A stretch of 64,000 nt of DNA from Halosaccharopolyspora lacisalsi (GCF_014137975.1 NZ_JACGWZ010000006.1:62001-126000); one strand, 5' to 3'. Shown: positions 51,034 to 60,447, numbered from the stretch's first letter. Notes: generated from the sequence alone by a model not told the origin. Made by a program: numbers and translations.

Positions 51034-51203
51034 CACGAGCGCGCAACGAGGCGTCCCCGAGCTTCGCAGTTCGGGGGCGCCTTCATGTCGGCGGTCGCAC
51101 AAGCGTGCGAACTCCCCGCTCGCGCGTGTTGGCGGGGCACGGTGCGGGTATGACTGAGTCGGGTCGGGTGGATGCCCGGGAATCGGCCTGACCGAGGCTG
51201 CGG

Positions 51204-51220
51204 CGGTTGAGCTCCCAGCC
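51204..51220. repeat. Left copy of 17-bp inverted repeat flanking the GAF-ANTAR pair
   Basis: CGGTTGAGCTCCCAGCC here recurs exactly inverted at 52756-52772, about 1.5 kb away, just past the second GAF-ANTAR gene. Locally it also lies inside a short CGGCGG/CCGCCG hairpin. Confidence 0.75.
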
Positions 51221-51250
51221 GCCGTGACCGCCGTGATGTCGGGAGGGTTG

Positions 51251-51973
51251 ATGAAGAGCGCTGATGATATCTACCCGCACGAACTGGCTCGGACGCTGAG
51301 CGACGTGGCACGGAGCCTGGAGGCCGAGCCCGACGAGGAGTGGACCCTGCACGGGATCGTGCACGCCGCCGTGTCCACGGTTCCGGGTGTGAGCAGCGCC
51401 GTTATCATCGAGGTCGTCGGTAAGCGGGCCGGTCCTCGGGTGTCCACCGACGAGTTGGTGCGCAAGTGCGACGAGGCGCAGTCCGAACTCGGCGATGGGC
51501 CCTGCTTGGAGGCGATCCGGGAACAGGACACGGTCGTCGTCGACGACATGAGTGCCGAATCCCGCTGGCCGCGTTTCGCCACCCGCGCTTCCGGTCTGGG
51601 GGTGGGCAGCATGATCTCGTTTCAGCTGTACGTCACGCGCGACACCCTGGGAGCGCTGAACCTGTACGGGGACACGGGGGTGAGCTTCGGGGAGGAAGCC
51701 CGGATCATCGGTGAGCTGTTCGCCTCGCACGCCGCGATAGCCATGTCCGTCGCCCGCACGCAGCGCCAGCTCGGCGAGGCTCTGAACACCCGAGACGTCA
51801 TCGGTCAGGCCAAGGGCATCCTCATGCGGCGTGAGAACATCATCGGACTTCAGGCCTTCGACCTGCTGATACGCACCTCGCAGGAAACCAACATCAGACT
51901 GGCCGACGTGGCCGCCTGGCTCGTCCAGGACCACGAACAGCCCGGTGGCGCACCGCGCCCGCGGCGGCGTTGA
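51251..51973 (+). CDS. GAF and ANTAR domain protein
   Basis: A 240-aa cytoplasmic regulator from ATG 51251, behind GGGAGGG. A GAF sensor domain spans about residues 25-165 (SELGDGPCLEAI, ESRWPRFATRASGLGVGSMISFQLY). The C-terminal ANTAR domain (DVIGQAKGILMRRENIIGLQAFDLLIRTS) would bind RNA hairpins to relieve transcription termination. The signal for the GAF domain is unknown. A second gene of the same architecture follows 51 bases later. Confidence 0.9.
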   Translation: MKSADDIYPHELARTLSDVARSLEAEPDEEWTLHGIVHAAVSTVPGVSSAVIIEVVGKRAGPRVSTDELVRKCDEAQSELGDGPCLEAIREQDTVVVDDMSAESRWPRFATRASGLGVGSMISFQLYVTRDTLGALNLYGDTGVSFGEEARIIGELFASHAAIAMSVARTQRQLGEALNTRDVIGQAKGILMRRENIIGLQAFDLLIRTSQETNIRLADVAAWLVQDHEQPGGAPRPRRR

Positions 51974-52024
51974 CCCGCTCGCGACGGTGGCGGTTCGCCG
52001 GGTGCACCGTGGAGGTGTTCCGCC

Positions 52025-52744
52025 GTGACCGATGACGACGATGTCCTCGCCGCCTTCGCCGAGATCGCCCGAGACCTGGCCATGCAGCCGACGGAGCAGG
52101 CCGTGCTGACCCGTGTCGTGACGCTGTCCGTGCGGTACTTCGACAGCTGCGATTTCGCGGGGATCATGCTGCTGCACCGCCAGCAGGAGATGGACACCGT
52201 GGCGGCCTCCGACCAGCGCGTGCGGGAGTCCGACCGGCATCAGGCCCGGCTGGGCGAGGGCCCGTGCTTCGACGCCGCGCTGGACTCCGCTCCTTGGCGA
52301 AACCGTGTCTACCGCAGCGACGACATCGTCACCGAGACCCGTTGGCCGTCCTACATGCCGTGGGCTCGTGAACTCGGCTTCGGCTGCATGATGGGTTTTC
52401 AGCTCTACCGCGACGAGGAGCTGTTCGGCGCGCTGGACATGTACTCCCTGCGATCCCGTGCCTTCGACGACGACACCGAGCGCAAGGGGTGGGTCCTGGC
52501 CTCGCACGCGGCGGTGGCGCTGATCAGCGCACGAACCGGCCAACAACCGCACGCGGCTCTGGAGCCGCGCCAGGAGATCGGTCAGGCCATCGGCATGCTC
52601 ATCGAACGCTACGGGCTCTCCGAGCAGGAGGCGTTCGCCATGCTCAGATACGCTTCGCAGGACAACAACATCAAGCCGCAGACCGCCGCGGCGAGCTTCG
52701 TGCGCACGGGCGTGCTCCCCGGGGAGTCGCCGGAGCCCCGGTAG
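52025..52744 (+). CDS. GAF and ANTAR domain protein, second copy
   Basis: A 239-aa paralogue of the previous gene with a GTG start nine bases after GGAGG. The GAF part has RLGEGPCFDAAL, WPSYMPWARELGFGCMMGFQLY and LFGALDMYS. The ANTAR part has QEIGQAIGMLIERYGLSEQEAFAMLRYASQ, and its tail is shortened. The pair may form a heterodimer or sense two related signals. A hairpin follows the stop. Confidence 0.9.
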   Translation: MTDDDDVLAAFAEIARDLAMQPTEQAVLTRVVTLSVRYFDSCDFAGIMLLHRQQEMDTVAASDQRVRESDRHQARLGEGPCFDAALDSAPWRNRVYRSDDIVTETRWPSYMPWARELGFGCMMGFQLYRDEELFGALDMYSLRSRAFDDDTERKGWVLASHAAVALISARTGQQPHAALEPRQEIGQAIGMLIERYGLSEQEAFAMLRYASQDNNIKPQTAAASFVRTGVLPGESPEPR

Positions 52745-52746
52745 GC

Positions 52747-52780
52747 GGCCCCGCCGGCTGGGAGCTCAACCGGTGGGGCC
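52747..52780 (+). terminator. Terminator after the GAF-ANTAR pair, containing the right inverted-repeat copy
   Basis: Stem GGCCCCGCCGG (52747-52757) with CCGGTGGGGCC (52770-52780), one internal mismatch, 12-base loop, directly past the stop at 52744. It includes the 17-bp copy at 52756-52772. Confidence 0.65.
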
Positions 52781-52904
52781 TTGGTCGGGACAACACCCGG
52801 GGTGCTGCCCGCCCAGTTTCGAGAATGCCCGGAGCACCGTGGCTCGGGCACTCGCCCATTCGGTGATGATGTCCGCGACCGGGCGGCGTTACGGGAGCGG
52901 ACGA

Positions 52905-54029
52905 TCACCCTCCACCGGACTCCTGCTGTTCCCGCTGCTTCTCGCGCTCCTGCTCGATGCGGCGGCGCTGGGCTTCGCGGTAACCGTAGGCGGCCTGACG
53001 GACGGTGGCGTCGTTCTCCAGACCCGAGCCAAGCGCCCCGGCCGCCACGCCCATGGTGGCCGATGCCCAGGCCAGTCCGAGGTAGTGGGCGAACCCGACG
53101 GGGTGGCCGAGTTTGCTCGCCAACAACTCCGGCTCGATGAGCAGCAGCGCCGCGATGATGTTGAACACGAGCAGGCTGAGGTACAGGCAGCTCACTCCGA
53201 CACCCAGGGTGGCTGCGGTCGAGACGTTGTAGAGCACCGCCTGTTCGCGGTCCACGGTTTGGTTGCGTTTGTCCCACAGCTTGTGGGACAGGATCAGCCA
53301 GGTGCACATCAGGGCCAGCACGCCGAGCACGATGACGCCCCTGCGCCAGGCGCCGAGGGCGTCACCGATCTGCCACACGGTCGAGGAGGTGAGCCCGAAG
53401 GCCGAGATGGCCAGGCTCGCCGCCAGGGCGCCGGACATGCCGAAGACGAGCCGCCACGGCGTGTTGCTGCGCACCATGCCCGACAGCAGGCGTAACCGCC
53501 CGCGCTTGCGCGTGGCCCGGTACCGGACGCCGATCTCTTCGCGGTTGGGGACCTCGCGCCGGATGGGGCCCAGTACCTCGGTCAACAGGCTGTGCAGTCC
53601 CCGGCGTCGTTGCTGTGTGGGCAGCTCGCGGGACTCCTCGGTGGCGCCGAGGATCTCGTCGAGGATCTGGATCACCACCTGCCGCGCCCGTCTGTAGGGC
53701 TGGACGCCGCCGAGCGCGGGCAGCGACATCAGTCCGACGCAGGCTTCGACGCCCACGTCGGCCAGCACCGGGTGGTTGTCGAAGCGCAGGGGCAGATCCG
53801 TCACGCAGATCGCGTAGTCCCACTCCCGGTGCAGCGACTGCTCGCGGGCGGCACGGAGGATCTCTCCGCCGCTCCGGCGTCCGGCGGCCACCGGATCGCG
53901 GAGCACTTCCACCGACCACTCCCGGTCATCGTTGAGCTGTTCGGGCAGCTGGTCCGGCAGCACCCTGGCCAGGTACTGCGCGATCTCCTCCGGAAAGTCC
54001 GGATCACTGATCAGTCCCAGACGGACCAC
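52905..54029 (-). CDS. Four-helix membrane protein of unknown function
   Basis: A 374-aa protein started at GTG 54029, after GGAAGGA. An N-terminal soluble domain of ~190 residues (VVRLGLISDPDFPEEIAQYLA, CVTDLPLRFDN, QVVIQILDEILGATEESREL) is followed by a membrane part with about four helices (LVFGMSGALAASLAISAFG, VIVLGVLALMCTWLILSH, AATLGVGVSCLYLSLLVFN, LGLAWASATMGVAAGALG). The end is a charged coiled-coil-like tail (EAQRRRIEQEREKQREQQE). No known family recognised. It is divergent from the aminotransferase gene. Confidence 0.75.
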   Translation of the reverse strand: MVRLGLISDPDFPEEIAQYLARVLPDQLPEQLNDDREWSVEVLRDPVAAGRRSGGEILRAAREQSLHREWDYAICVTDLPLRFDNHPVLADVGVEACVGLMSLPALGGVQPYRRARQVVIQILDEILGATEESRELPTQQRRRGLHSLLTEVLGPIRREVPNREEIGVRYRATRKRGRLRLLSGMVRSNTPWRLVFGMSGALAASLAISAFGLTSSTVWQIGDALGAWRRGVIVLGVLALMCTWLILSHKLWDKRNQTVDREQAVLYNVSTAATLGVGVSCLYLSLLVFNIIAALLLIEPELLASKLGHPVGFAHYLGLAWASATMGVAAGALGSGLENDATVRQAAYGYREAQRRRIEQEREKQREQQESGGG

Positions 54030-54239
54030 GACGTCGCATCCTTCCCGATGTCTTCGGCCACACCTTCGTCCCACCGGCTTTCCCAGGGCGAGACGGAGTA
54101 CACCACGCGGGTGTTCCACGGTGCGCGGTGAACGGGTGGGAGGCTGCGTCGATCCTCCACGTCGAGCACCCCGCCCGGTGAACGACCGTTTCGCCCGTGC
54201 GACGACACCGGTAGCGTGATCGGAAAGCAGGGAGGCGCG

Positions 54240-55412
54240 ATGCTCGACGACCAGCGGATCCGCGACGACACCCCAGGCATCGACGGCAGCCGGGTTTTCC
54301 TGGACAGCGCCGGTTCCTCGCTGCCGCCGCGGCCGGTCCTGGGCACCGTCACCGCTCACCTGCACCGCGAGGCCGAGGTCGGCGGATACCGGGCCGCCGC
54401 CGAACGCGCCGATGACCTCGGACGCGTCCGGTCCGCCGTGGCCACCCTGCTCAACGCCCCCGAGTCGTCCGTCGCCCTGAGCGACAGCGCGACCAGGAGC
54501 TGGCTGGACTTCGTGACGGCGGTGCCCCTGCGCCCCGGACAGCGGGTGCTCATCAGCGAGGTCGAGTACCACAGCAACGCCGTGCACTTCCTGCATCGCG
54601 GTATCCCGTTCGACGTCGTGCCTTCGGACGACAGCGGCGCACTCGACCCTGCTGCGCTGAAGCGGATGCTCGACGACGACGTGGCCCTCGTCTCGCTCGT
54701 GCACGTGCCCACCAACAGCGGGCTGATCAACCCGGTCCGGGAGGTCGTCGAACTGGCCCACGCCCGCGGAGCCCTGGTGCTGCTGGACGCCTGCCAGTCC
54801 GCGGGCCAGGTGAACCTCGACGTCACCGAGCTCGGGGTCGACGGTCTCACGGGCACCGGCCGCAAGTGGTTGCGCGGGCCGCGCGGAACGGGATTCCTCC
54901 ACGTGCGCCCCGAGATCGCCGACCGCCTGACCCCGGCCGTCCTCGACGGAAGCGGTGCCGAGTGGACCGGTGAGCGCGAGATACGTCCGCGTGCGGACAG
55001 CGGGCGCTTCGAACTGTGGGAATGCGATGTCGCCGCTCGGCTCGGCCTGGGTGCGGCGGTGGACTACCTGCTGGAGCTGGGGCCGGAGCGCGTCGAACAG
55101 GCGGTGCGGACGCGGGCCGCGCGCCTGCGGGCGGGGCTGTCCGGCATCGGCGGGGTCAGCGTGCGGGACCCGGGGCGGGACCGCTGCGGCATCGTCACCT
55201 TCACCGTCGAGGGGGTGGGTCCCGACGTCGTCCGCGCCGAGCTCGCCCGCCGCGACGTCACGGTGACCACCAGTACTCGTGCCTCGACGAGGATCGACAT
55301 GGACCGCCGCGACCTCGCGGCGGTGACTCGTGCCTCGCCGCACTACTTCGTCAGCGACGAGGAGATCGACCGGGCCGTGGGCGCGGTCGCCGAGATCGCC
55401 GGGGAACGCTGA
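54240..55412 (+). CDS. Class V aminotransferase / cysteine desulfurase-like protein
   Basis: A 390-aa PLP enzyme from ATG 54240, five bases after GGGAGG. Conserved features: FLDSAGSSLPPRPV at the N-terminus, VLISEVEYHSNAVHF, LVHVPTNSGLINPV, LDACQSAGQ, and the PLP lysine in GTGRKWLRGPRG. The fold matches SufS/isopenicillin-N-epimerase-like group members. The desulfurase loop Cys is not evident, so sulfur transfer is not certain; a racemase, lyase or aminotransferase role is possible. Confidence 0.88.
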   Translation: MLDDQRIRDDTPGIDGSRVFLDSAGSSLPPRPVLGTVTAHLHREAEVGGYRAAAERADDLGRVRSAVATLLNAPESSVALSDSATRSWLDFVTAVPLRPGQRVLISEVEYHSNAVHFLHRGIPFDVVPSDDSGALDPAALKRMLDDDVALVSLVHVPTNSGLINPVREVVELAHARGALVLLDACQSAGQVNLDVTELGVDGLTGTGRKWLRGPRGTGFLHVRPEIADRLTPAVLDGSGAEWTGEREIRPRADSGRFELWECDVAARLGLGAAVDYLLELGPERVEQAVRTRAARLRAGLSGIGGVSVRDPGRDRCGIVTFTVEGVGPDVVRAELARRDVTVTTSTRASTRIDMDRRDLAAVTRASPHYFVSDEEIDRAVGAVAEIAGER

Positions 55413-55641
55413 CCACCGACGCGGTTGCGGGGCGGTGATCGCGGCCGTGACCCGGCGGCCGCTGTCTCAAGGGGTGAACGCGTCGTTCTGGCGCTCACGC
55501 CGCCACATCGACGCGTTCACCACGACGTGGGGACCGCCTTCAGCCGAACGAGCTGGCAAGAAAACATCAGTCCCTCTTCCACGCGGCGTTTCGGTACCGC
55601 CGAAAGGACGTATGTCCGATTGGCGAGTAGTGACCAATTCA

Positions 55642-55670
55642 TTGACCATCCACACGATCGGGTGAATTTT
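55642..55670 (+). promoter_or_regulatory. Candidate promoter of the secreted protease gene
   Basis: TTGACC (55642-55647) and AATTTT (55665-55670) are 17 bases apart, about 50 bases before the start codon, in a locally AT-rich patch. The rest of the gap from 55413 to 55641 shows nothing recognisable. Confidence 0.4.
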
Positions 55671-55720
55671 TAAGCCGTTCTGTCACATAGCGTCTCTGAT
55701 GAGATCCAGAGGAGAACGGT

Positions 55721-56461
55721 TTGTCACTCACGAGAACGTTGACTCGCGTGGTCGGTGCGACCGTGGCCACCCTTGCCCTCGTCGCGCCGGCACAGGCGGC
55801 ATCGGCCGCACCGCCCGCTCCCGAGTCGGAGCCGATGATCATCGACGGTCGGAACGCGGACGAGGCTCCGTGGGCCGCCCGGATGTTCGCCGACGGCAGG
55901 CAGGCGTGCAGTGCCACGGTCGTCGCGTCCGAGTGGATCCTGACCGCCCAGCACTGCGTCGAGGGGGCCGACCGGGTGAGCTTCCACGTCGGCAGTCTCG
56001 ACCAGACCCGGGGCAGGGAGGTCGTGGCCAAGCAGGGCGGTGTGCACGTGCATCCCAGCGCCGACCTGGCGCTGGTCAACATCCGGAGCTCCGCGCAGGT
56101 CACGCCCGCGCCGTTGGGCAGCCCCGGTGCCGCCGCCGTCGGCGAGACGGTGCAGACCTACGGCTGGGGCGCCACCTGCACCGATCGGCCGGAGATCGAG
56201 TGCCAGTCCCGGCTGCTGAAGGTCGCCGACGTCACGGTCACCGACAACCGGTGCTCCGACTACCGCGGTGGTACGGCGATCTGCGCCCGGCGCGGTGACG
56301 GCATCCCGGCCGGTGGCGATTCCGGCGGCCCCATGTTCGCCCAGGGGTCCAACGGTTACGTGCAGGTCGGCGTCGCTTCCACGAGCAACCGTTCCACGCG
56401 TACCGCCTACACCAACGTGACCCAGTACCGCGACTGGATCCGTTCCCTCGCCGGTGTGTGA
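55721..56461 (+). CDS. Secreted trypsin-like serine protease
   Basis: A 246-aa S1-family protease with a TTG start six bases after AGAGGAG. The signal peptide (about residues 1-28, ending AQAASAA) is typical for Sec export. A mature region starts near IIDGRNADEAPWAA. The catalytic triad is visible: His in LTAQHC, Asp in SADLALV and Ser in GGDSGGP. Cys pairs (for example near QACSA/QHC and CTD/IEC) suggest disulfides. A terminator hairpin follows. Confidence 0.93.
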   Translation: MSLTRTLTRVVGATVATLALVAPAQAASAAPPAPESEPMIIDGRNADEAPWAARMFADGRQACSATVVASEWILTAQHCVEGADRVSFHVGSLDQTRGREVVAKQGGVHVHPSADLALVNIRSSAQVTPAPLGSPGAAAVGETVQTYGWGATCTDRPEIECQSRLLKVADVTVTDNRCSDYRGGTAICARRGDGIPAGGDSGGPMFAQGSNGYVQVGVASTSNRSTRTAYTNVTQYRDWIRSLAGV

Positions 56462-56473
56462 TCATCTTTCGTT

Positions 56474-56500
56474 CGGCCCCGGGATCCGGTCCCGGGGCCG
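56474..56500 (+). terminator. Terminator after the protease gene
   Basis: Perfect 11-bp arms CGGCCCCGGGA (56474-56484) and TCCCGGGGCCG (56490-56500) with a five-base loop, twelve bases past the stop. Confidence 0.75.
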
Positions 56501-56809
56501 ACGTGTTTCTCGGGACCAGTGGCGGGGATCACGCCTGTGAGCTGTTCGACTCGCATGATGATCACCCGGGGTGTCGGAATGCTTTCGGAGTCGGTGCGTT
56601 ACCGGTTTCACGCGAACGTTTTCGCTGCTCGTGGGGGTGTCATGGCGGGTGGGTCCGGCGCGGGGGCCCGGCGATTAGCACCCTCCGTGTTCACCGTGCA
56701 ACTTCTTTGTTGTGCTCCTCACGGTACAAATATTGTCGTTCCTGGTAGCGAGGCCAGGAAACCTTTTCGTCGCTGACGGGTTGCGCGAGTTCTGTTAACT
56801 TGGGAAGGC
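56501..56809. other. Upstream region of ectABC
   Basis: About 310 bp without a gene. It must hold the ectoine promoter; the part from 56690 to 56790 is relatively AT-rich, with TACAAA at 56725-56730, but no confident -35 partner is seen. GGTTTCACGCGAAC near 56608 resembles a half-site of the palindromes at 33858 and 60402. Confidence 0.4.
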
Positions 56810-57364
56810 ATGACCGGCGAAAAGCCCAGCCATCCGGCCGACGATGGCACGACAGGGCCAGCCGAGCGGGTGGAGATCGCTACTCCGGCCGTCGCGGACG
56901 GCCCTGACCTGTACCGGATCACCCGCGATTCGGGAGTTCTCGACGTCAACTCACCCTACGTGTATTTGTTGTGGTGCCGGGACTTCGCGCAGACCTCCGT
57001 GGTGGCGCGTGTCGACGGCGTGACCGTGGGATTCGTGATCGGCTACATCAGGCCGGACGCCCCGGACACGTTCGTGGTCTGGCAGGTTGCCGTCGACGCT
57101 TCCCAGCGCGGTGGTGGTGTGGCGGGCACATTGCTGGCACGTGTGCTGGACCGCATGCTCGCGCGCGGTGTCCGCTACCTGGAAACGACGATCACCCCGG
57201 ACAACGCCGCGTCGATCAAGCTCTTCTCCGCGTTGGCCAGGAAGCGCGCGGCGGAACTCACGGTCGAGGAGCTGTTCCCCGCGGAGCTGTTCCCGGACGC
57301 CCACGAAGGTGAGGACCTGTACCGCATCGGCCCGTTCGACGGAGCGAGTACGTCGGTCCGGTGA
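56810..57364 (+). CDS. ectA: L-2,4-diaminobutyrate acetyltransferase EctA
   Basis: EctA acetylates diaminobutyrate with acetyl-CoA, the second step of ectoine synthesis. This 184-aa GNAT enzyme shows SPYVYLLWCRDFAQTSVVA, FVIGYIRPDAPDTFVVWQVAV and the acetyl-CoA loop SQRGGGVAGTLLARVLD, with TTITPDNAASIKLFSALAR downstream. The first ~20 residues are a variable tail. The ATG follows GGGAAGG closely. It heads ectABC on the plus strand. Confidence 0.95.
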   Translation: MTGEKPSHPADDGTTGPAERVEIATPAVADGPDLYRITRDSGVLDVNSPYVYLLWCRDFAQTSVVARVDGVTVGFVIGYIRPDAPDTFVVWQVAVDASQRGGGVAGTLLARVLDRMLARGVRYLETTITPDNAASIKLFSALARKRAAELTVEELFPAELFPDAHEGEDLYRIGPFDGASTSVR

Positions 57365-57500
57365 AGGGCCGACACGTGGACGAAGCCGTCCACGAACCGA
57401 TGCCAGCCGTGAGTGCTGTGTCCCTTCGCGGTGGAAAACAGACGTACGCAGCCGGTGACCGCGCGATGACAGCGCCGGTCGCCAGGCCGGACGGAGGATC

Positions 57501-58748
57501 ATGAACGACATCTTCGCAACTCTGGAATCCGAAGCTCGCAGCTATAGCCGCACCTGGCCGACGACGTTCGACCGTGCGGTGGGTAGTTGGATCTACGGCG
57601 AGGACGGGACGCCCTACCTGGACTTCTTCGCCGGTGCCGGGGCGTTGAACTACGGGCACAACAATCCGCTGCTGAAGCGAAAACTGCTCGAGTACATCGA
57701 GCGGGACGGTATTCATCACGGTCTCGACCAGGCCACCGCGGCCAAGCGCGAGTTCCTGGAGACCGTCGACGAGAAACTGCTGAAACCGCGCGGGCTGGAC
57801 TACAAGCTCCAGTTCTCCGGCCCGACCGGGACGAACTCGGTGGAGGCGGCGCTCAAGCTCGCCCGCAAGATCACCGGTCGCGAGTCGATTATCAGTTTCA
57901 CCAACGCCTTCCACGGCATGACGCTGGGGTCGCTGTCGGTGACCGGGAACTCGATGAAGCGCGGTGGTGCCGGCATTCCGCTGGTGCACGCCACACCGAT
58001 GCCCTACGACAACTACTTCGAGGGCCAGTACCCGGACTTCCTGTACTTCGACCGGCTGCTGGCCGACAGCGGCAGTGGGCTCAACGCTCCCGCGGCCGTG
58101 ATCGTGGAGACCCTCCAGGGCGAGGGCGGCATCAACTCCTCGCGCCCCGAGTGGCTGCGCGGGCTGTCCGATCTGTGCAAGCGTCACGACATGCTGCTCA
58201 TCGTCGACGACGTGCAGATGGGCTGCGGCCGGACGGGGCCGTTCTTCAGCTTCGAGGAAGCCGGGATCACCCCCGACATCGTCTGCCTGTCCAAGTCGAT
58301 CGGCGGCTACGGCAGCCCGCTGGCGACCACGCTCATCAAGTCCGAGCACGACGTCTGGGAGCCCGGTGAGCACAACGGCACCTTCCGGGGCAACAACCCG
58401 GCGTTCGTGACGGCTACCGAGGCGCTGCGCCAGTACTGGAGCGACGACGCCCTGCAGCGCTCCACCGTCGCCAAGGGCGAGCGCGTCGGCCAGGTGCTCG
58501 ACGAGCTGGTGAACACCCACGAGGGCACCGTGGCCAAGGGTCGCGGCCTGGCCAGGGGGCTGGGTTTCGAGGACCCGGACCTGGCGGGCAAGGTGTCCAA
58601 GGCGGCCTTCGACCGCGGGATGATCCTGGAGACGGCCGGACCGAACAGCGAGGTCGTCAAGATCATGCCGCCACTGACCGTGACCGACGAAGAGCTCGAA
58701 CAGGGTCTTGGGATCATCACGGACTCGGTGCAAGCTGTCACGGCCTGA
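57501..58748 (+). CDS. ectB: Diaminobutyrate-2-oxoglutarate transaminase EctB
   Basis: EctB converts aspartate semialdehyde to 2,4-diaminobutyrate, the first step of ectoine synthesis, using glutamate as amino donor. The 415-aa PLP enzyme has [58 protein letters not shown] and the PLP lysine in [14 protein letters not shown]. Length and motifs match EctB. Separated from ectA by 136 bp and from ectC by a hairpin-bearing gap. Confidence 0.96.
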   Translation: MNDIFATLESEARSYSRTWPTTFDRAVGSWIYGEDGTPYLDFFAGAGALNYGHNNPLLKRKLLEYIERDGIHHGLDQATAAKREFLETVDEKLLKPRGLDYKLQFSGPTGTNSVEAALKLARKITGRESIISFTNAFHGMTLGSLSVTGNSMKRGGAGIPLVHATPMPYDNYFEGQYPDFLYFDRLLADSGSGLNAPAAVIVETLQGEGGINSSRPEWLRGLSDLCKRHDMLLIVDDVQMGCGRTGPFFSFEEAGITPDIVCLSKSIGGYGSPLATTLIKSEHDVWEPGEHNGTFRGNNPAFVTATEALRQYWSDDALQRSTVAKGERVGQVLDELVNTHEGTVAKGRGLARGLGFEDPDLAGKVSKAAFDRGMILETAGPNSEVVKIMPPLTVTDEELEQGLGIITDSVQAVTA

Positions 58749-58760
58749 CCCATCTCGGGT

Positions 58761-58791
58761 GACCGGGCGGTTCCCCGCGGGCCGCCCGGTC
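58761..58791 (+). terminator. Hairpin between ectB and ectC
   Basis: Perfect 10-bp arms GACCGGGCGG (58761-58770) and CCGCCCGGTC (58782-58791) around an 11-base loop, inside the operon. With no U-tract it may attenuate, stabilise or process the ectAB message rather than end it. Confidence 0.5.
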
Positions 58792-58825
58792 GTCGACGCG
58801 TTGACGCAGTCTTCAAGGAGGAACT

Positions 58826-59218
58826 TTGCTCGTTCGTACTCTCGACGAGATCACCGACACCGACTCCGACATCAAGACCGAGAACTGGCGCAGCAAGCGC
58901 ATCATCCTGGCCAAGGAGAAGGTCGGTTTCTCGGTGCACGAGACCACGCTCTACGCGGGCACGGTCAACGAGTTCTGGTACGCCAACCACGTGGAGGCGG
59001 TCTTCGTCTACGACGGCGAGGGGGAGATCACCGACCACGGCACCGGTGAGACCCACCAGCTCAGGCCGGGGTCGTTGTACCTGCTCAACAACCACGACAA
59101 GCACCAGGTCCGGCCCAAGACCGACATGCGCACCGTGTGCGTGTTCAACCCGCCCGTGACCGGGCGCGAGGTGCACGACGAGGACGGGGTGTACCCGTTG
59201 GTGACCGAGGAGGACTGA
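58826..59218 (+). CDS. ectC: L-ectoine synthase EctC
   Basis: EctC cyclises N-acetyl-diaminobutyrate to ectoine. The 130-aa cupin has [11 protein letters not shown] at the N-terminus, [23 protein letters not shown], and [12 protein letters not shown], the metal/substrate residues of the cupin barrel. It begins with TTG, four bases after AAGGAGG, giving the normal family N-terminus; no better start is present. It is the third ectoine gene. Confidence 0.96.
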   Translation: MLVRTLDEITDTDSDIKTENWRSKRIILAKEKVGFSVHETTLYAGTVNEFWYANHVEAVFVYDGEGEITDHGTGETHQLRPGSLYLLNNHDKHQVRPKTDMRTVCVFNPPVTGREVHDEDGVYPLVTEED

Positions 59219-59428
59219 GGCGGGGCTTCGACTCCTGCATAACAGTTCTCGGCGGCGGGTAATCGGAAGCAACGGACCGTAGCACGGCTGTCCGGTTGCC
59301 CGCCGCGACGCACAGCGGACACAGAGGTCTTTGCCTTCGGGCAACGCTTTCGGACGAGGAACCGAGAAATGGCGGTGGTGCCGCGGGCACCGGCCGCTCC
59401 GGCGGGAATTCGAGAAGGAGGCGCACCG

Positions 59429-60328
59429 ATGACCGTCGCCGACGTGAGTACCCAGGATCGCTATCCGACGCGGGGGGCCGAGTCCGCCCTGCTGGAGCGC
59501 CGGGATCCGACCGTGTGGCCCGGTACGGAGCTCGGGCCCGCGAGCACGGAGGACCTGGTCGCGCACGAGACCAGGGGTTTTCACATCGCCGAGGGGCTGT
59601 TGTCCCCGGCCGAGGTGCAGAGTTACTGGCAGGAGCTGGATCGCCTGACGCGGGATCCGCGGGTGCGCTCCGACGAGCGCACGATCGTGGAGCCGGATTC
59701 CGACGAGGTCCGTTCGATCTTCGAGGTGCACCGGACCAGCAGTGTGATCGCCGAGCTGATCCGCGATCCCCGGGTGCTCGACCGGGCGCGTCAGATCCTG
59801 GGCTCGGAGGTCTACGTGCACCAGAGCCGGATCAACTACATGCCCGGGTTCAAGGGCGGCGGTTTCTACTGGCACTCCGACTTCGAGACCTGGCACGCCG
59901 AGGACGGGATGCCGTCTCCCAGGGCGGTGAGCATCTCGATCGCGCTGACCGACAACCACCCGTTCAACGGCGGGTTGATGATCGTGCCGGGCGCGCACCG
60001 GACCTTCGTGGCCTGTGCCGGTGAGACGCCGCGCGACAACTACAAGTCCTCGCTGCGCCAGCAGGAGGTCGGCGTGCCGACGCGGGAGGACATCACCCGG
60101 CTGGTCTACGAGCACGGCATCGAGCAGTTCACCGGGGCCGCGGGCTCGGCGCTGTGGTTCGACTCGAACTGCCTCCACGGTTCCGGCAACAACATCACGC
60201 CGTTCCCCCGGTCGAACATCTTCGTGGTGTTCAACAGCGTCGAGAACGCCCTGGTCGATCCCTTCGCGGCGCAGGAACGGCGTCCCGAGTTCATCGCCTC
60301 CCACGACTTCACCCCGGTGACGCGATGA
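59429..60328 (+). CDS. ectD: Ectoine hydroxylase EctD
   Basis: EctD is an Fe(II)/2-oxoglutarate dioxygenase that makes 5-hydroxyectoine. I use ATG 59429, seven bases after AAGGAGG, giving 299 aa, the family length. The iron site H-x-D is in FYWHSDFETWH and the second His in the LIVPGAHRTFV or later LWFDSNCLHGSGNN block. The EctD signature HQSRINYMPGFKGGGFYWHS lies near residue 131. It is 210 bp after ectC, so a separate promoter or read-through is possible. Confidence 0.95.
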   Translation: MTVADVSTQDRYPTRGAESALLERRDPTVWPGTELGPASTEDLVAHETRGFHIAEGLLSPAEVQSYWQELDRLTRDPRVRSDERTIVEPDSDEVRSIFEVHRTSSVIAELIRDPRVLDRARQILGSEVYVHQSRINYMPGFKGGGFYWHSDFETWHAEDGMPSPRAVSISIALTDNHPFNGGLMIVPGAHRTFVACAGETPRDNYKSSLRQQEVGVPTREDITRLVYEHGIEQFTGAAGSALWFDSNCLHGSGNNITPFPRSNIFVVFNSVENALVDPFAAQERRPEFIASHDFTPVTR

Positions 60329-60401
60329 CTCGGTGGGGTGATGACCGCTGACGCGGTGAGCGTTCCGGGGTGACCGGCTCGTTGCCCCGTGCCATCCCTC
60401 G

Positions 60402-60447
60402 GTGTGGGGGTTGGTCGGTTTCGCGCGAAACCGACCAACCCCCACAC
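60402..60447. terminator. Perfect 46-bp palindrome between convergent genes
   Basis: Two 23-bp arms (60402-60424 and 60425-60447) meet without a loop; the core is CGGTTTCGCGCGAAACCG, shared with 33858-33875. It lies between ectD and the convergent ADP-ribosylglycohydrolase gene, so a bidirectional terminator is likely. Confidence 0.65.

Noticed and set aside
60416-60433. parS (ParB-binding) site
   Set aside because: Similar GTTTC...GAAAC arms, but the centre is GCGC instead of ACGT and it lies between convergent genes; a terminator fits better.
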